A stretch of DNA of 64,000 nucleotides from CAWDMC01 sp963803295 (GTDB taxonomy: Bacteria; Acidobacteriota; Terriglobia; UBA7540): contig CAWDMC010000023.1 in NCBI GenBank assembly GCA_963803295.1, positions 186,001 through 250,000 of the forward strand, in the 5' to 3' direction. Numbering within the stretch: position 1 is the stretch's first letter; each line of letters begins with the position of its first letter. The position numbers and the translations under genes are program-made. Of this stretch, positions 47,301 through 55,735 are shown piece after piece. The notes beneath the pieces are model-generated. The model was not told the origin of the DNA. It searched no databases and saw only the letters and a program-made list of their open reading frames with translations.

Positions 47301-47948
47301 ACCACACCAGCAGTCACCCTGACACCGACGAGCTTTACTTTTGCGGCTCAGGCGGTCGGGACCACCAGCGCCGCCCACGTCGCGACGCTGAAGAACACGG
47401 GCACAGCAACGCTGAAGATCAACAGTATCGTTCGCTCCGGCGACTTCTACCAGGGCAACGATTGCCCTTCCAGCTTACCAGCAGGTGCCTCCTGCAGGCT
47501 GACCGTATGGTTCACTCCCACCTCGCCAGGGACCAGGTCGGGCACCGTGAGCATTTCTGACAACGCCCCAGGCAGCCCCCATAAGCTGTCGCTCAGCGGC
47601 ACGGGCAGCGGTACGGGCAGCATCAGCTTGACACTCTCCCCGGCCTCGCTCAGTTTCGGCAGCGTGGTGGTGGGTGCCAGGAGCAACCCGCAGACGGTGA
47701 CGGTGACCAACACCGGTACCGTGGCGGCGAAATTCGTCTGTCCTTCTGGCTTCTTCGCCATCCAGGGAACGAATAACCTCAACTTTCACCAGCAATCGAG
47801 CTGCGGAACCGGTCTGGCGCCCAAAGCCAGCTGTCATGTGAGCGTGTTCTTCCAACCCCTGGGGAGCGGGACGAAGACGGGGTACTTTGTGGTTCGCCAA
47901 GGGGAGGCCAGCGTCCAGATACCCTTGAGCGGCACGGGCACACCGTAA
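44310..47948 (+). CDS. SBBP-repeat and choice-of-anchor-D surface protein
   Basis: 1212 aa from ATG 44310, which has AAAGGAGG upstream; the longer frame to 44082 is open but not protein-like. A signal/anchor (YQLVLGVTAISVFLLSGFIV) is followed by the conserved N-terminal module of Acidobacteria SBBP proteins (LAESYGNLPLSFEINRGQTD, VDLVYYGNQGQLEYDFVV). About eight SBBP repeats follow (YSTYLGGSG...DASGNAYVTG...SSDFPTTPGAFQT, near residues 365-790). Three or four ASH domains follow to the end (LTFGRQAVDSISAPQTVAL, SGDFAQTNTCGSAVPADTRC). It is presumably an extracellular adhesion or scaffold protein. Its C-terminal domains are near-duplicates of 42883-43816, so it may act as donor or recipient of gene conversion. 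Confidence 0.9.
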   Translation: MKTLISSRYQLVLGVTAISVFLLSGFIVTTSRIPVRPPKDGSADLSLRSAALPRSSSVGLATTTGPATQPRLAESYGNLPLSFEINRGQTDPQVKFLSRGSRYSLFLTGNEAVLSLKKPGASSQKRVTPPFRAARQGRVSDLFSKSAAFPGLLPTTQQFKESFAPREEARVPDAESRAPAVVRMQLVGANSQAKVSGLDELPGRSNYFIGSDPKKWRTNVPNYAKVKYANVYPGVDLVYYGNQGQLEYDFVVQPGADPRQIALALDNAVAPLGARPVRERRTAGDTPALQIDPNGNLVVGTVGGELVFHKPVVYQQNDDGNRHPIDGRYVLSAPQSAIDNRQSTISFELAAYDYTRSLVIDPTLAYSTYLGGSGSAGSSGIAADASGNAYVTGVTPSSDFPTTPGAFQTTFGGGHEWAPADAFVSKLNADGSALLYSTYLGGTGYETSDGMTVDASGNAFVKGYTDSSDFPTTAGAFQTALGGGHAILCAGNLPCLDAFVAKLNASGSGLVYSTYLGGSGEEGCEGCGGGIVVDASGNAYVTGATFSYDFPTTPDAFQRTFNPGGGISERPDAFVTKLNVGGSALLYSTFLGGSDWDSGTGIAVDTSGNAYVRGVTQSSDFPTTPGAFETMTTEYRTGFLSKLNAAGSDLVYSTYLEGGGIAVDRSGDAIVMSADTAGSFVGKLNPTGSALLYSTHLSGASAIAVDASDNAYVTGTDDEGTFVDKLNPTGSVLLYLTRLSGASASAIAVDSSGNAYITGGAGADFPITPGALQTTLRGGGDAFVAKIVTTNAAGFALGPGRLTFGRQAVDSISAPQTVALLDAGSQPLGISSIVAGGDFAQTNTCGSAVPADTRCTITVTFTPTAAGPRTGAITITDNAAGSPHKLLLTGTAFSSISAASLMPTSLTFAPQAVGTTSPAQPATLKNTGSGPLGITCIAVSGDFVQTNNCGSKVNPGSSCTLNVTFKPTAAGTRSGAVTITDDAAGSPHKLLLAGTGVTTPAVTLTPTSFTFAAQAVGTTSAAHVATLKNTGTATLKINSIVRSGDFYQGNDCPSSLPAGASCRLTVWFTPTSPGTRSGTVSISDNAPGSPHKLSLSGTGSGTGSISLTLSPASLSFGSVVVGARSNPQTVTVTNTGTVAAKFVCPSGFFAIQGTNNLNFHQQSSCGTGLAPKASCHVSVFFQPLGSGTKTGYFVVRQGEASVQIPLSGTGTP
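47013..47948 (+). repeat. Direct repeat B, ASH-domain block
   Basis: Second copy of the block described at 42883-43816. Copy B has an uninterrupted frame (AGTGVTTPAVTLTPTSF), whereas copy A has lost a base at the same junction. This points to copy A as the degenerate partner. Confidence 0.8.
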
Positions 47949-48343
47949 CGCGTTGGGTTACGGCGGCTACGGTTTTCAAAGGAACCACTCGACGCTGGAT
48001 TGAACTTCACGATCGATGATTAACTCCCCCCGTGTCGGCACAAGAGCCAGACGTCGATTGACGCTTCGATGGAAAAGGAGTAAAAAAGGTCGCCAAGGCT
48101 CCGCACGGCGCGGGCGACGGGGAACCGCTTTTCTGGAGCGAATCGCGCCGCGTAAGGCCGCCTCAGCCCGGGCCCGTCAGCTAACCCGTCAGACGGAAGG
48201 AGGCGGTCCGTGACGCGCTCATTTAAGAGGAAGCTCCTGTTCAGGACGTCGGGACAGCCCCCCAAAGGGTCGATCCGCACTCGGATAGGGGCGGTGGGCG
48301 AAGTTGAAGTTAATGTGGGAAAAATCCGTCAGAGGAGTTCGAT
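47949..48343. other. Gap before the aldehyde dehydrogenase
   Basis: Two small overlapping frames (48016-48213 and GTG 48210 to 48347) chain by GTGA and ATGA overlaps into the dehydrogenase start. The first is extremely Arg-rich and neither has relatives I recognise, so they are not called as genes. No terminator or strong promoter was seen. Confidence 0.4.
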
Positions 48344-49927
48344 ATGATCGAAACCAGGGAAAGCGTCGCGGAGGTGACGGCCAGCTACAACCCCGCGACG
48401 GGCGAGCGGATAGGCAGCACCCCCCTGAACACGCCTCAGGACGTAAAGGAGGCCGTAGCGCGAGCGCGCGAAGCCCAGGGTGAATGGGCCACCAGACCCA
48501 TCTCCGAGAGGGCGTCCGTCCTCGTGAGGGTTAGGGCCTACATCGTTGAGAGAGCCCAGGAGCTTGCGGCAACTATCTCGGCGGACAATGGTAAGACGCG
48601 AGTGGATGCGCTGTCCACCGAGGTCATCCCCGCGGCCTTGGCTGTCACCTACTACACCCGCAAGGCCCAGGAGTTCCTGAAAGACAGGCGCCTGGGGATT
48701 GGGAGCCTGCTCTTCGCAAACAAGCGCAGCCGCGTCGTGCGGGTCCCCTGGGGCGTGGTGGGGATCATCTCGCCGTGGAACTACCCCTTCGGTATCCCGT
48801 TCTCAGAGGTGATCATGGCGCTCCTGGCGGGGAACGCCGTCATCCTCAAGGTGGCCACAGAGACGCAGCTCGTCGGAAAGGCCCTAGAAGCATGCATTGG
48901 GGCCGCGGGTCTTCCCAATGGCCTCTTCGCCTACGTGAGCTTGCCCGGGAAACAGGCAGGCAGAGCCCTCCTCGAGGCGGGAGTGAACAAGCTCTTTTTT
49001 ACCGGCTCGGTTGCTGTGGGCCAGGAGCTCATGGCCGAGGCGTCGCGGACGCTGACCCCCCTCTCCCTGGAACTGGGTGGAAACGACGCCATGCTCGTAT
49101 GCGAGGACGCTGACCTAGAGAGGGCCGCCGCCGGGGCCCTTTGGGCGGGCATGCAGAACGCCGGGCAGTCCTGCGGCGGAGTGGAACGTATCTACGTCCA
49201 CGAAGCCGTGTACGAAGAGTTTCTCCGCCTCCTCAAGCAAAGGGTCGAGGCGCTCAGGGTCGGCGAGGATCGGGACTTCGAGGTCGATGTAGGCGCCATG
49301 ACGACCCGACGCCAATTCGAGACGGTCCGCCGGCACGTTGAGGACGCCCTCGCCAAGGGCGCCGTGCTCTACGCGTCCTCCAAGTCACCCCAGAATTCCA
49401 AGGGGCTCTTCCTTCCCGCCATGGTGGTCACGAACGTGGATCACGGCATGCTCCTCATGCGTGAAGAGACCTTCGGGCCGGTGGTGGGTGTCATGAAGGT
49501 CAAGGACATGGACGAGGCCGTCGCGCTGGCCAACGACTCGAACCTAGGCCTCACGGGCTCCGTTTGGTCCCGGGATTCGTCCAGGGCCGATACCCTGGCT
49601 CGCCGAATCCAGGCGGGGGCGATCACGATCAACGACCACCTAATGAGCCACGGGCTTCCAGAGACTCCCTGGGGAGGCTTCAAGCAGTCGAGTTTGGGCC
49701 GGACCCACGGGGCCATCGGATTCGACGAGATGACCCAACCCCAGGTGATCATCCACGACGTCCTGCCGAGGTTGAAGAGGGACATGTGGTGGCATCCCCA
49801 CGGCCGCCAGGTCTACGAGGGACTTCTGGGAATCCTGGAGGTGATGTACGCCGTGAGTCTCGGCCGCCGCTTGAGGGGCCTTTGGAGACTCCTCGAGCTG
49901 GTGCCGCGGATGTTCAAGGTATCGTAG
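48344..49927 (+). CDS. NAD(P)-dependent aldehyde dehydrogenase
   Basis: 527 aa from ATG 48344 (AGAGGAG about 8 bases upstream). Landmarks of the aldehyde dehydrogenase superfamily are present: VGIISPWNYPFGIP (oxyanion-hole Asn), LKVATETQLVGKAL, FTGSVAVGQELM (cofactor glycine loop), LELGGNDAML (general-base Glu near 243), GQSCGG (catalytic Cys near 277), EETFGPVVGV and the C-terminal PWGGFKQSSLGRTHG. It is cytoplasmic, with a short basic C-terminal extension (RLRGLWRLLELVPRM). It converts an aldehyde to the acid; the substrate is unclear, and succinate-semialdehyde or aromatic types are closest in feel. Codon choice (AGG, CTC, GCC-rich) differs from nearby genes and may mark transfer. Confidence 0.93.
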   Translation: MIETRESVAEVTASYNPATGERIGSTPLNTPQDVKEAVARAREAQGEWATRPISERASVLVRVRAYIVERAQELAATISADNGKTRVDALSTEVIPAALAVTYYTRKAQEFLKDRRLGIGSLLFANKRSRVVRVPWGVVGIISPWNYPFGIPFSEVIMALLAGNAVILKVATETQLVGKALEACIGAAGLPNGLFAYVSLPGKQAGRALLEAGVNKLFFTGSVAVGQELMAEASRTLTPLSLELGGNDAMLVCEDADLERAAAGALWAGMQNAGQSCGGVERIYVHEAVYEEFLRLLKQRVEALRVGEDRDFEVDVGAMTTRRQFETVRRHVEDALAKGAVLYASSKSPQNSKGLFLPAMVVTNVDHGMLLMREETFGPVVGVMKVKDMDEAVALANDSNLGLTGSVWSRDSSRADTLARRIQAGAITINDHLMSHGLPETPWGGFKQSSLGRTHGAIGFDEMTQPQVIIHDVLPRLKRDMWWHPHGRQVYEGLLGILEVMYAVSLGRRLRGLWRLLELVPRMFKVS

Positions 49928-50199
49928 GGGTCCGTTTTCCGCCCGTCAGTGCAGGTCCTCTTGTTATCCTCTTCGGCCTTGAGATGGTCGGGGAAGGAGT
50001 TTCCGGTAGAACGGTTGTTCTGTGGGGCGACAGCCTCGGCCGTTTAATTGCGGCCCGAAGTTGTGTTTCAATCCGCGCCCCACGTTCGTCGATTTTACGC
50101 GCTTTTTCACACACTCTGGCACCAAAGAGATGCGCTCGCGCGAGGAGCTACGCCCTTTACCTGATCCTGGACTTATTTGCCGAAGGGACCGCCACCTAA
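49928..50199. other. Convergent intergenic region
   Basis: No gene is supported here. GTTTCAATCCGCGCCCC at 50065-50081 resembles the end of a type I-C CRISPR repeat, but it occurs only once and no spacers or cas genes are present. No clear terminator hairpin was seen. Confidence 0.5.
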
Positions 50200-51213
50200 T
50201 CAGTTTGTATTGCCCGCGCCGTGACTTGTCCCGCACAACTTGCAGGGCGTCGACGGCTCAGTGTTGTCTACATGGTGCCGCACCGGTGTGAGCGTCTGCA
50301 GGTAGGAAAAAATGGCCTTCAGGTCTTCATCCGTCATGCCGCGAAAGTCCTCCCAAGGCATGATCTGATTGATGGCCCGCGCCCTCGCGTAGCCGGTGCG
50401 CATCACTCGGATAAAGAGCGCTTCGTCGTAATAGGAGATGCCGGACGCGTCAGGCGTAATGTTGGCGCTGGCCACTCTGCCCCAGGGTCCCTCGAAAATC
50501 TGTCCTCCGCCGTATCGGAGTCCGGGTAGCGGTCGACCTTGCTTTTGTGGGGAGTGGCAGTCATCGCAAGCGGCGATTGTAGCCAGGTAGCGCCCGCGCT
50601 TCCGAGGGGCAGAGAGATCTGGCGAGGGCACCGGTTGTGTGATGGGTTTCGGCACGCTTCGGATCAGGTAATCAACCGGAAAAATGAGCTGCGTTTGAGG
50701 CAAAGGATTGTGCACGGGAGGTAAGGACCGCAAGAAAACGATAATGGAGGCGAGGTCCTCATCGCAAAGCTGGCGAAAGAGCACATAAGGCATCATCGGG
50801 AAGAGCGCGCGTCCGTCATGCCCAATACCCTCGCGGATGGCGCGGGCTACAGCATCGTCGCTCCAGTTGCCTATACCTGTCTCGCGGTCAGGTGTCAGAT
50901 TGGGAGCGTAGACGCGACCTGGCAGGCCCTTCAGATCAATGAATTGTCCCGCGCCCTCCATACCCGAAACAATAGGGGCATCGTGCTTTGTCCATTCGCG
51001 AGGAGCATGACACGTCATGCAGCCGCCGACCGCTTCAGCCAGATACTTCCCGCGCGCCAATCGAGTCGGCGTCGACTCGAACCTTTGATTTGTCAACGGA
51101 CGCGCTCGTGGTCCGATGATCGGCCTCCAACCGATCGTCAAGCTGATGCCAATTACCAGCAGTGAAGCTATACCCAGCGCGACGTAAGCTGATACTTTTG
51201 CAACAGGTCTCAA
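50200..51213 (-). CDS. Membrane-anchored di-haem cytochrome c
   Basis: 337 aa. An N-terminal transmembrane segment (VALGIASLLVIGISLTIGW) holds the protein to the membrane, with the rest periplasmic. There are two covalent haem sites, GCMTCHA (near residue 63) and ACDDCHS (near 214), each with a downstream Met or Pro-rich ligand region. The segments YLAEAVGGCMTCHAPR and RYLATIAACDDCHSPQ are internally duplicated. A C-terminal PCKLCGTSHG is a near-miss third site, in which the His of CxxCH is Gly. It probably carries electrons to a terminal oxidase or from a periplasmic dehydrogenase, as in alcohol-dehydrogenase cytochrome subunits. No dehydrogenase gene is adjacent; the aldehyde dehydrogenase converging on it is cytoplasmic. 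Confidence 0.88.
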   Translation of the reverse strand: MRPVAKVSAYVALGIASLLVIGISLTIGWRPIIGPRARPLTNQRFESTPTRLARGKYLAEAVGGCMTCHAPREWTKHDAPIVSGMEGAGQFIDLKGLPGRVYAPNLTPDRETGIGNWSDDAVARAIREGIGHDGRALFPMMPYVLFRQLCDEDLASIIVFLRSLPPVHNPLPQTQLIFPVDYLIRSVPKPITQPVPSPDLSAPRKRGRYLATIAACDDCHSPQKQGRPLPGLRYGGGQIFEGPWGRVASANITPDASGISYYDEALFIRVMRTGYARARAINQIMPWEDFRGMTDEDLKAIFSYLQTLTPVRHHVDNTEPSTPCKLCGTSHGAGNTN

Positions 51214-51546
51214 GGAGTCACCTCTTCAATGGCATTACTGATTGTTAGACGGACAGCGGCAGAGCTAGTGGCGCTGTCCCAGCCAGATCGTGAGTATACT
51301 TTAAGAAGGGCGATCCAGGACACGTGCTAACCCATAGCGGAGCAGAGCAGCAATGGTCTTCCTTGGTTGGTAGATTCTGGCTTGCTGCCGCCATGCTCCC
51401 CTCTATGGGCCGAATGCGGGTACGGAGGAGGCCCTGCTTCCGTCGACAGTCAACACCGGTCTAAGGGTCTTCTCTCTCCTCTTGTCAAGCAGCTTCTGAG
51501 GAAGATTGATATAGTGTCGCTGGCAGACCTATGCCGGAGGCCATTA

Positions 51547-52335
51547 ATGCCCAATCCGCCATCCACTCCGCGTCTTCTTGCTGCCTTCGCCCACCCTGAC
51601 GACGCCGAATTTTTGGTCGGTGGCACTCTCTTCCATCTGAAATCACTGGGCTGGGAAGTGCAAATCCTCACCCTAGCCAACGGCGATTGCGGATCGGCAG
51701 TTCATCCCAAGGAGGAGATCGCCCGCATTCGGGGCGAGGAGGCCCGGGCCGCGGCGAAGTATCTCCGCGCATCTCATGCCTGTGCAGATATGCATGACTT
51801 GGAAGTCTATGCGAACGCCGAGAACCTGCGGATTGTGGTTGAGTTGATGCGCCGGTTCGATCCCGATGTCGTCATCACTCACTCTCCCGTTGACTACATG
51901 CTCGACCATGAAGAGACTGCACGGCTCGTACGCGGTGCGACATTCGCGCTAGCTGTGCCCTTATACCACACCAAGTGCCGGCCTCCCGCGCCACCAGGTC
52001 GAGCAACGCCGGCGTTGTATTATGCCGACCCCTTGGAGGGTCTGGATCCTTTTGGGCAGCGGATGTATCCCCAGTTCTATGTCGACGTCAGCACGCAGTT
52101 GGACAACAAGCGGGAGATGCTGAGCTTGCACGCCTCGCAACGTGAGTGGCTGCGCTCCCATCAGGGCATCGATGAATACATCAATCGTATGGCCGCGTGG
52201 GCGAAGCAGTTCGGCGAGGAATGCGGCTGTGCCTACGCCGAAGGCTTGCGGCAACACCTCGGACACGGTTATCCGCGGGTGCCTGTTCTCCAAGAAGCCT
52301 TGAAGAATTACGTGCGGGCCGGTATCGGCAACTGA
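51547..52335 (+). CDS. PIG-L family deacetylase
   Basis: 262 aa from ATG 51547, where the family fold begins; 60 in-frame codons upstream look unrelated. The zinc-binding motif is LLAAFAHPDDAEFLVGGTL (His and Asp-Asp near residues 14-17), followed by VQILTLANGDCGS, RIRGEEARAAAKYLRA, the Asp-rich DPDVVITHSPVDYMLDHEET (His of the metal site) and a C-terminal YAEGLRQHLGHGYP. These are LmbE/PIG-L N-deacetylases that act on N-acetylglucosamine-type sugars. A remnant of a second member lies at 62155-62297. It stands alone between cytochrome c (divergent) and the 2-oxoacid dehydrogenase genes. Confidence 0.9.
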   Translation: MPNPPSTPRLLAAFAHPDDAEFLVGGTLFHLKSLGWEVQILTLANGDCGSAVHPKEEIARIRGEEARAAAKYLRASHACADMHDLEVYANAENLRIVVELMRRFDPDVVITHSPVDYMLDHEETARLVRGATFALAVPLYHTKCRPPAPPGRATPALYYADPLEGLDPFGQRMYPQFYVDVSTQLDNKREMLSLHASQREWLRSHQGIDEYINRMAAWAKQFGEECGCAYAEGLRQHLGHGYPRVPVLQEALKNYVRAGIGN

Positions 52336-52474
52336 GGTCGGTCTGCCGGAGACGGATAGGACCCAGGCGGTGTGGTAATGTTCTTACAGTCGGCTGTCGA
52401 GGCAAGTCAGGAACACGACAGAAGCGACGTATGTTGAAGGCAGTGCCGCTCATAACAGGTAGAGTAGGTCCATT

Positions 52475-53443
52475 ATGGAAAGCAAAAAGGATCTGGTAAT
52501 TCAGCTTTACAGTCTGATGGCGCGAATACACTTGTTTGAACTGAAGTTGACGGAAGTATCAAGGCTCGGTGTGATGCCAGGGTTCTTTCACCTGTGCATC
52601 GGGGAAGAAGCCGTGCCGGCCGGGGTCTGCGCGAACCTGAATCGCGATGATTACGTCACCAGCACGCATCGCGGCCACGGGCACGCCATTGCTAAAGGCG
52701 TGCCGCTGGGACCATTGTTCGCCGAGATTTGGGGCAAGACCAACGGCACCAACAAGGGCCGCGGCGGCAGCATGCACATCTATGCTCCGGAGTACGGGTT
52801 TCTAGGCAGCAACGGCATTGTCGCGGCGGGTATCCCGCAGGCGGCGGGTGCAGCGCTGACGGCGCATCTGGCTGGGACAAAGCAAGTGGCGGTGAGCTTT
52901 TTTGGCGACGGCGCCACCAACAATTCTGCTTTCCACGAAGGGATCAGCCTGGCGGCAGCCTGGAATCTGCCGGTGTTGTTCGTTTGTGAGAACAACATGT
53001 ATGCAACCGAGACGCCCTACGCGAAGGTAACGCGCAACACGGAGGTGGCCAAGCGTGCGGTGGGGTATGGGATTCCCGGCGTAGCGGTGGACGGGAACGA
53101 TGTGCTGGCCGTATACGAAACAGCCCGCAACGCGGTAGAAGGCGCGCGCGCCGGCGCGGGGCCAACCCTGATCGAATGCAAGACATACCGGACCGTGGGA
53201 CACTCGGCGGGTGATCCGGGAACAAGCTATCGTGCTAAAGAGGAAATCGAGGCTTGGAAGAAGCGCTCTCCTCTGGGCATGGTGAAGCAGCGCGCCGTAG
53301 AAGAAAGCCTTGCTAGCGAGGCGGAACTTGAGGACCTTTGGCACGCGGCGGAGCAAGAAGTGGAGGCCGCGTACGAATTCGCGAAAGCTGGCTCCATGGA
53401 CGCGGACCCTTCCACGGTGATGGACTTCGTATACTCTAATTGA
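52475..53443 (+). CDS. 2-oxoacid dehydrogenase E1 component, alpha subunit
   Basis: 322 aa. Thiamine-diphosphate motif: GDGATNNSAFHEGISLAAAW (near residue 144), with ENNMYA completing the GDG-N-N box. Also present are the substrate-side STHRGHGHAIAKGVPL, RGGSMHIY, LGSNGIVAAGIPQAAGAALT and the phosphorylation-loop-like YRTVGHSAGDPGTSYR. It pairs with E1 beta (12 bp downstream) and E2 (a further 12 bp) in one operon, the order of pyruvate, acetoin or branched-chain complexes. E1 decarboxylates the 2-oxoacid and passes the acyl group to the E2 lipoyl arm. The short alpha chain and lack of linked E3 fit an acetoin- or pyruvate-type system. The substrate cannot be fixed by eye. Confidence 0.92.
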   Translation: MESKKDLVIQLYSLMARIHLFELKLTEVSRLGVMPGFFHLCIGEEAVPAGVCANLNRDDYVTSTHRGHGHAIAKGVPLGPLFAEIWGKTNGTNKGRGGSMHIYAPEYGFLGSNGIVAAGIPQAAGAALTAHLAGTKQVAVSFFGDGATNNSAFHEGISLAAAWNLPVLFVCENNMYATETPYAKVTRNTEVAKRAVGYGIPGVAVDGNDVLAVYETARNAVEGARAGAGPTLIECKTYRTVGHSAGDPGTSYRAKEEIEAWKKRSPLGMVKQRAVEESLASEAELEDLWHAAEQEVEAAYEFAKAGSMDADPSTVMDFVYSN

Positions 53444-53455
53444 CATCGAGGAAAC

Positions 53456-54478
53456 ATGGCCAAAACGCTGTGGCCGGCTCTGAGCCGTGCTGACGAACCC
53501 TCCCATCAGGTTCAGTACGTAGAAGCAAGCGTAGAGGGGATTGCAGAGGAGATGCGGCGCGACCCGAAGATTTTCTACATGGGACAGGGGATCGGGCCGA
53601 GAGGCGGAAACTTCATGCAGACTAAAGGTCTGTGCGCCGAGTTTGGGGAGGAGCGGCTGCGCGACACGCCGATTTCGGAACTGGGCCAAGTCGGCCTGGG
53701 AGTAGGGGCGGCGATGGCCGGGTGGCGTCCCATTGTAGATTTGGTTTTCCTGGACATGGTAATGGAAGCCATGGGGCAGATCGTAGAGCAAGCGGCGACA
53801 ATCCACTACTCCTCGGCGGGCAGTATCAAGATTCCGCTGATGGTGCGTGCGGCCATGGGGACAGTGCGACAGGCGGGTCCGCACCACTCGCGGTGCTTCT
53901 ATTCCTGGTTCGCCCACATCCCCGGTTTGAAAGTGGTGCTCCCGTCGACACCTGAAGACGTGAAAGGACTGATGAAGACGGCCCTTCGGGATGACGGTCC
54001 GGTGGTCTTCATTGAACATAAGTTGTTCTACAACAGAAAGGGACCAGTGCCGAATAGGGATTACCTCACTCCCTTCGGCAAGGCTCGAGTGTGGCGGGAA
54101 GGATCCGACGTCACGATTGTCGGCATCAGCGCCATGCTATGGAAGGCGATGGATGCGGCAGAAAAGCTGGCGGCGGAGGGCATCTCCGCGGAAGTGATTG
54201 ATCCCCGTACCATCATCCCGCTCGACCGCCGCGCGATCCTGGATTCAGTGAAGAAGACCGGACGACTGGTGATCGTGGACGAGGCGCAGGCTTTCTGTGG
54301 TTTTGCCGCGGAAGTCGCGGCCCTGGTGAGCGAAGAGGCGTTAGAGTACTTGGATGCCCCGGTCCAGCGCGTCTGCTCGCTTCACACCCCCTATCCCTTT
54401 AACCCAGTGCTGGAGGATGCCATGCTGCCGTCGGTGGAGAAGATCGTTGCTGCCGTTCACCGGACCCTGCGCCGCTAA
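53456..54478 (+). CDS. 2-oxoacid dehydrogenase E1 component, beta subunit
   Basis: 340 aa with the transketolase pyrimidine-domain pattern: FYMGQGIGPRGGNFMQTKGL, RDTPISELGQVGLGVGAAMA (Glu that activates thiamine diphosphate), IVDLVFLDMVMEAMGQIVEQ and VRAAMGTVRQAGPHHSR. The C-terminal transketolase domain contains VIDPRTIIPLDRRAILDSVK and VIVDEAQAFCGFAAEV. The first about 20 residues (ALSRADEPSHQVQYVEASVE) are longer than usual. It probably forms an alpha2beta2 enzyme with the preceding gene. It is 12 bp from both neighbours and so co-translated with them. Confidence 0.92.
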   Translation: MAKTLWPALSRADEPSHQVQYVEASVEGIAEEMRRDPKIFYMGQGIGPRGGNFMQTKGLCAEFGEERLRDTPISELGQVGLGVGAAMAGWRPIVDLVFLDMVMEAMGQIVEQAATIHYSSAGSIKIPLMVRAAMGTVRQAGPHHSRCFYSWFAHIPGLKVVLPSTPEDVKGLMKTALRDDGPVVFIEHKLFYNRKGPVPNRDYLTPFGKARVWREGSDVTIVGISAMLWKAMDAAEKLAAEGISAEVIDPRTIIPLDRRAILDSVKKTGRLVIVDEAQAFCGFAAEVAALVSEEALEYLDAPVQRVCSLHTPYPFNPVLEDAMLPSVEKIVAAVHRTLRR

Positions 54479-54490
54479 CCCGGAGATACC

Positions 54491-55735
54491 ATGACCTATG
54501 CAGTCGTAATGCCGCAGTACGGCTTGACCATGACCGAAGCCACGGTCACGCAGTGGTTGAAGCAGACCGGCGAGTCGGTCGCGAAAGGCGAGCCGTTATT
54601 TACTATCGAAACCGACAAGGTGACCGCGGATATCGAGTCGCCGCGCAGCGGCAAGCTGACGGAGACGGTGTTGGCGGCCGGACAGACGGCGGAAGTCGGA
54701 ACAATCATCGCTCGCCTGGAATTGGCTGAAGGCGAAGCGGCAGCCGCGGAGGCTGAAGCTCCTACAGACAAACCAACCGTAGCTGTTGCACCAGCGCCAC
54801 CCTCCGTTCCGCCAGCTGCGCCGGCACGCTCTTCCCCCACTCCGGCTGTGCCACAACGGGAAGCTCCCCTGGACACGGCGGGAGTTCCTCTAGCCAGTCC
54901 CAGGGCCAAGAAGCTGGCTCGCGAGTTGGGGATCGATCTCCATACCGTTTCTGCCCATGTGGGCAGGGACCATATCATGGAAGAGGACGTTCGGGCCTTT
55001 GCTGGGTCCCGTGTGCCGGGAGCAGCGGCAGTTCCCGCAGGCGCGGGCGTTAAAGAGGCTCCTTCGGCGGCGCGGCGAACGATTGCGCAGAGGATGACGG
55101 CCAGTTTTCGCGACGTGCCGCACTTCTATTTGGACCGCATGGCAGATGCCGGGGAATTGACCCGGCTGCGCACGACGATGTTCGCGGCCATTGAAAAGCA
55201 AATGGGTGTGCATCTGACCTATACGGATGTTTTCGTCAAGGCCATAGCCTTGGCCTTGCGGGACCATCCAGCCGTAAACGCTTCATGGCAGGAGGATGGC
55301 ATCCTGCGCCGCCAGAATATCAATGTAGGACTTGCCGTTCAGACCCCCACGCGTTTGTTGGTGGCTGTGGTGCGAGATGCCGATCGGCTATCGCTCGCGG
55401 AGGTCGGACGCAAGCGCAACGAACTGGTGACAACGGCCCAGACGGGAAAGTTAACTCTTCAGGAAATGGAAGGAGCCTCCTGCACACTGTCAAACCTAGG
55501 ACCTTTCGGTGTAGATCAGTTTCACGCCATCCTTAATCCTCCAGAAAGTGCGATTCTGGCCGCCGGGCGAATCGCCGAACGTGCGGTGGTGTTGGATGGA
55601 GCCGTGGTGGCCCGGCCCACCGTCAGCCTATCTCTCTCCGTAGACCACCGACTGGTTGACGGCACAGTGGCGGCGGGCTTCTTGAGTTCCATCGTCAACG
55701 CCGTCGAGAATCCGTACCTTTTGTTGCTACCCTAA
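54491..55735 (+). CDS. 2-oxoacid dehydrogenase E2 acyltransferase, lipoyl-bearing
   Basis: 414 aa. Residues 1-80 form a biotinyl/lipoyl domain with the lipoylated Lys in IETDKVTADIESP (near 42). A flexible Ala/Pro linker (about 85-125: APAPPSVPPAAPARSSPTPA) follows, then a peripheral subunit-binding domain (ASPRAKKLARELGIDLHTVS, VGRDHIMEEDVRAF). The catalytic domain has SAARRTIAQRMTASFRDVPH, LSNLGPFGVDQF and the active-site His of SVDHRLVDGTVAAGFL (near 386). One lipoyl domain is present. It transfers the acyl group from E1 to CoA; E3 must come from elsewhere, as none is linked. Confidence 0.93.
   Translation: MTYAVVMPQYGLTMTEATVTQWLKQTGESVAKGEPLFTIETDKVTADIESPRSGKLTETVLAAGQTAEVGTIIARLELAEGEAAAAEAEAPTDKPTVAVAPAPPSVPPAAPARSSPTPAVPQREAPLDTAGVPLASPRAKKLARELGIDLHTVSAHVGRDHIMEEDVRAFAGSRVPGAAAVPAGAGVKEAPSAARRTIAQRMTASFRDVPHFYLDRMADAGELTRLRTTMFAAIEKQMGVHLTYTDVFVKAIALALRDHPAVNASWQEDGILRRQNINVGLAVQTPTRLLVAVVRDADRLSLAEVGRKRNELVTTAQTGKLTLQEMEGASCTLSNLGPFGVDQFHAILNPPESAILAAGRIAERAVVLDGAVVARPTVSLSLSVDHRLVDGTVAAGFLSSIVNAVENPYLLLLP

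Noticed and set aside
48016..48347. Two small frames chained by GTGA and ATGA overlaps into the aldehyde dehydrogenase.
   Set aside because: The overlaps are suggestive, but the first product is almost wholly Arg/Lys and neither matches a family. A conservation check of the two peptides in relatives would decide.
50065..50081. GTTTCAATCCGCGCCCC, like the end of a type I-C CRISPR repeat.
   Set aside because: Single copy; no spacer-length periodicity, leader or cas gene in the window.
52802..54019. A 405-codon antisense frame over E1 alpha and beta.
   Set aside because: It crosses two confirmed genes and their spacer and has no protein-like motifs.
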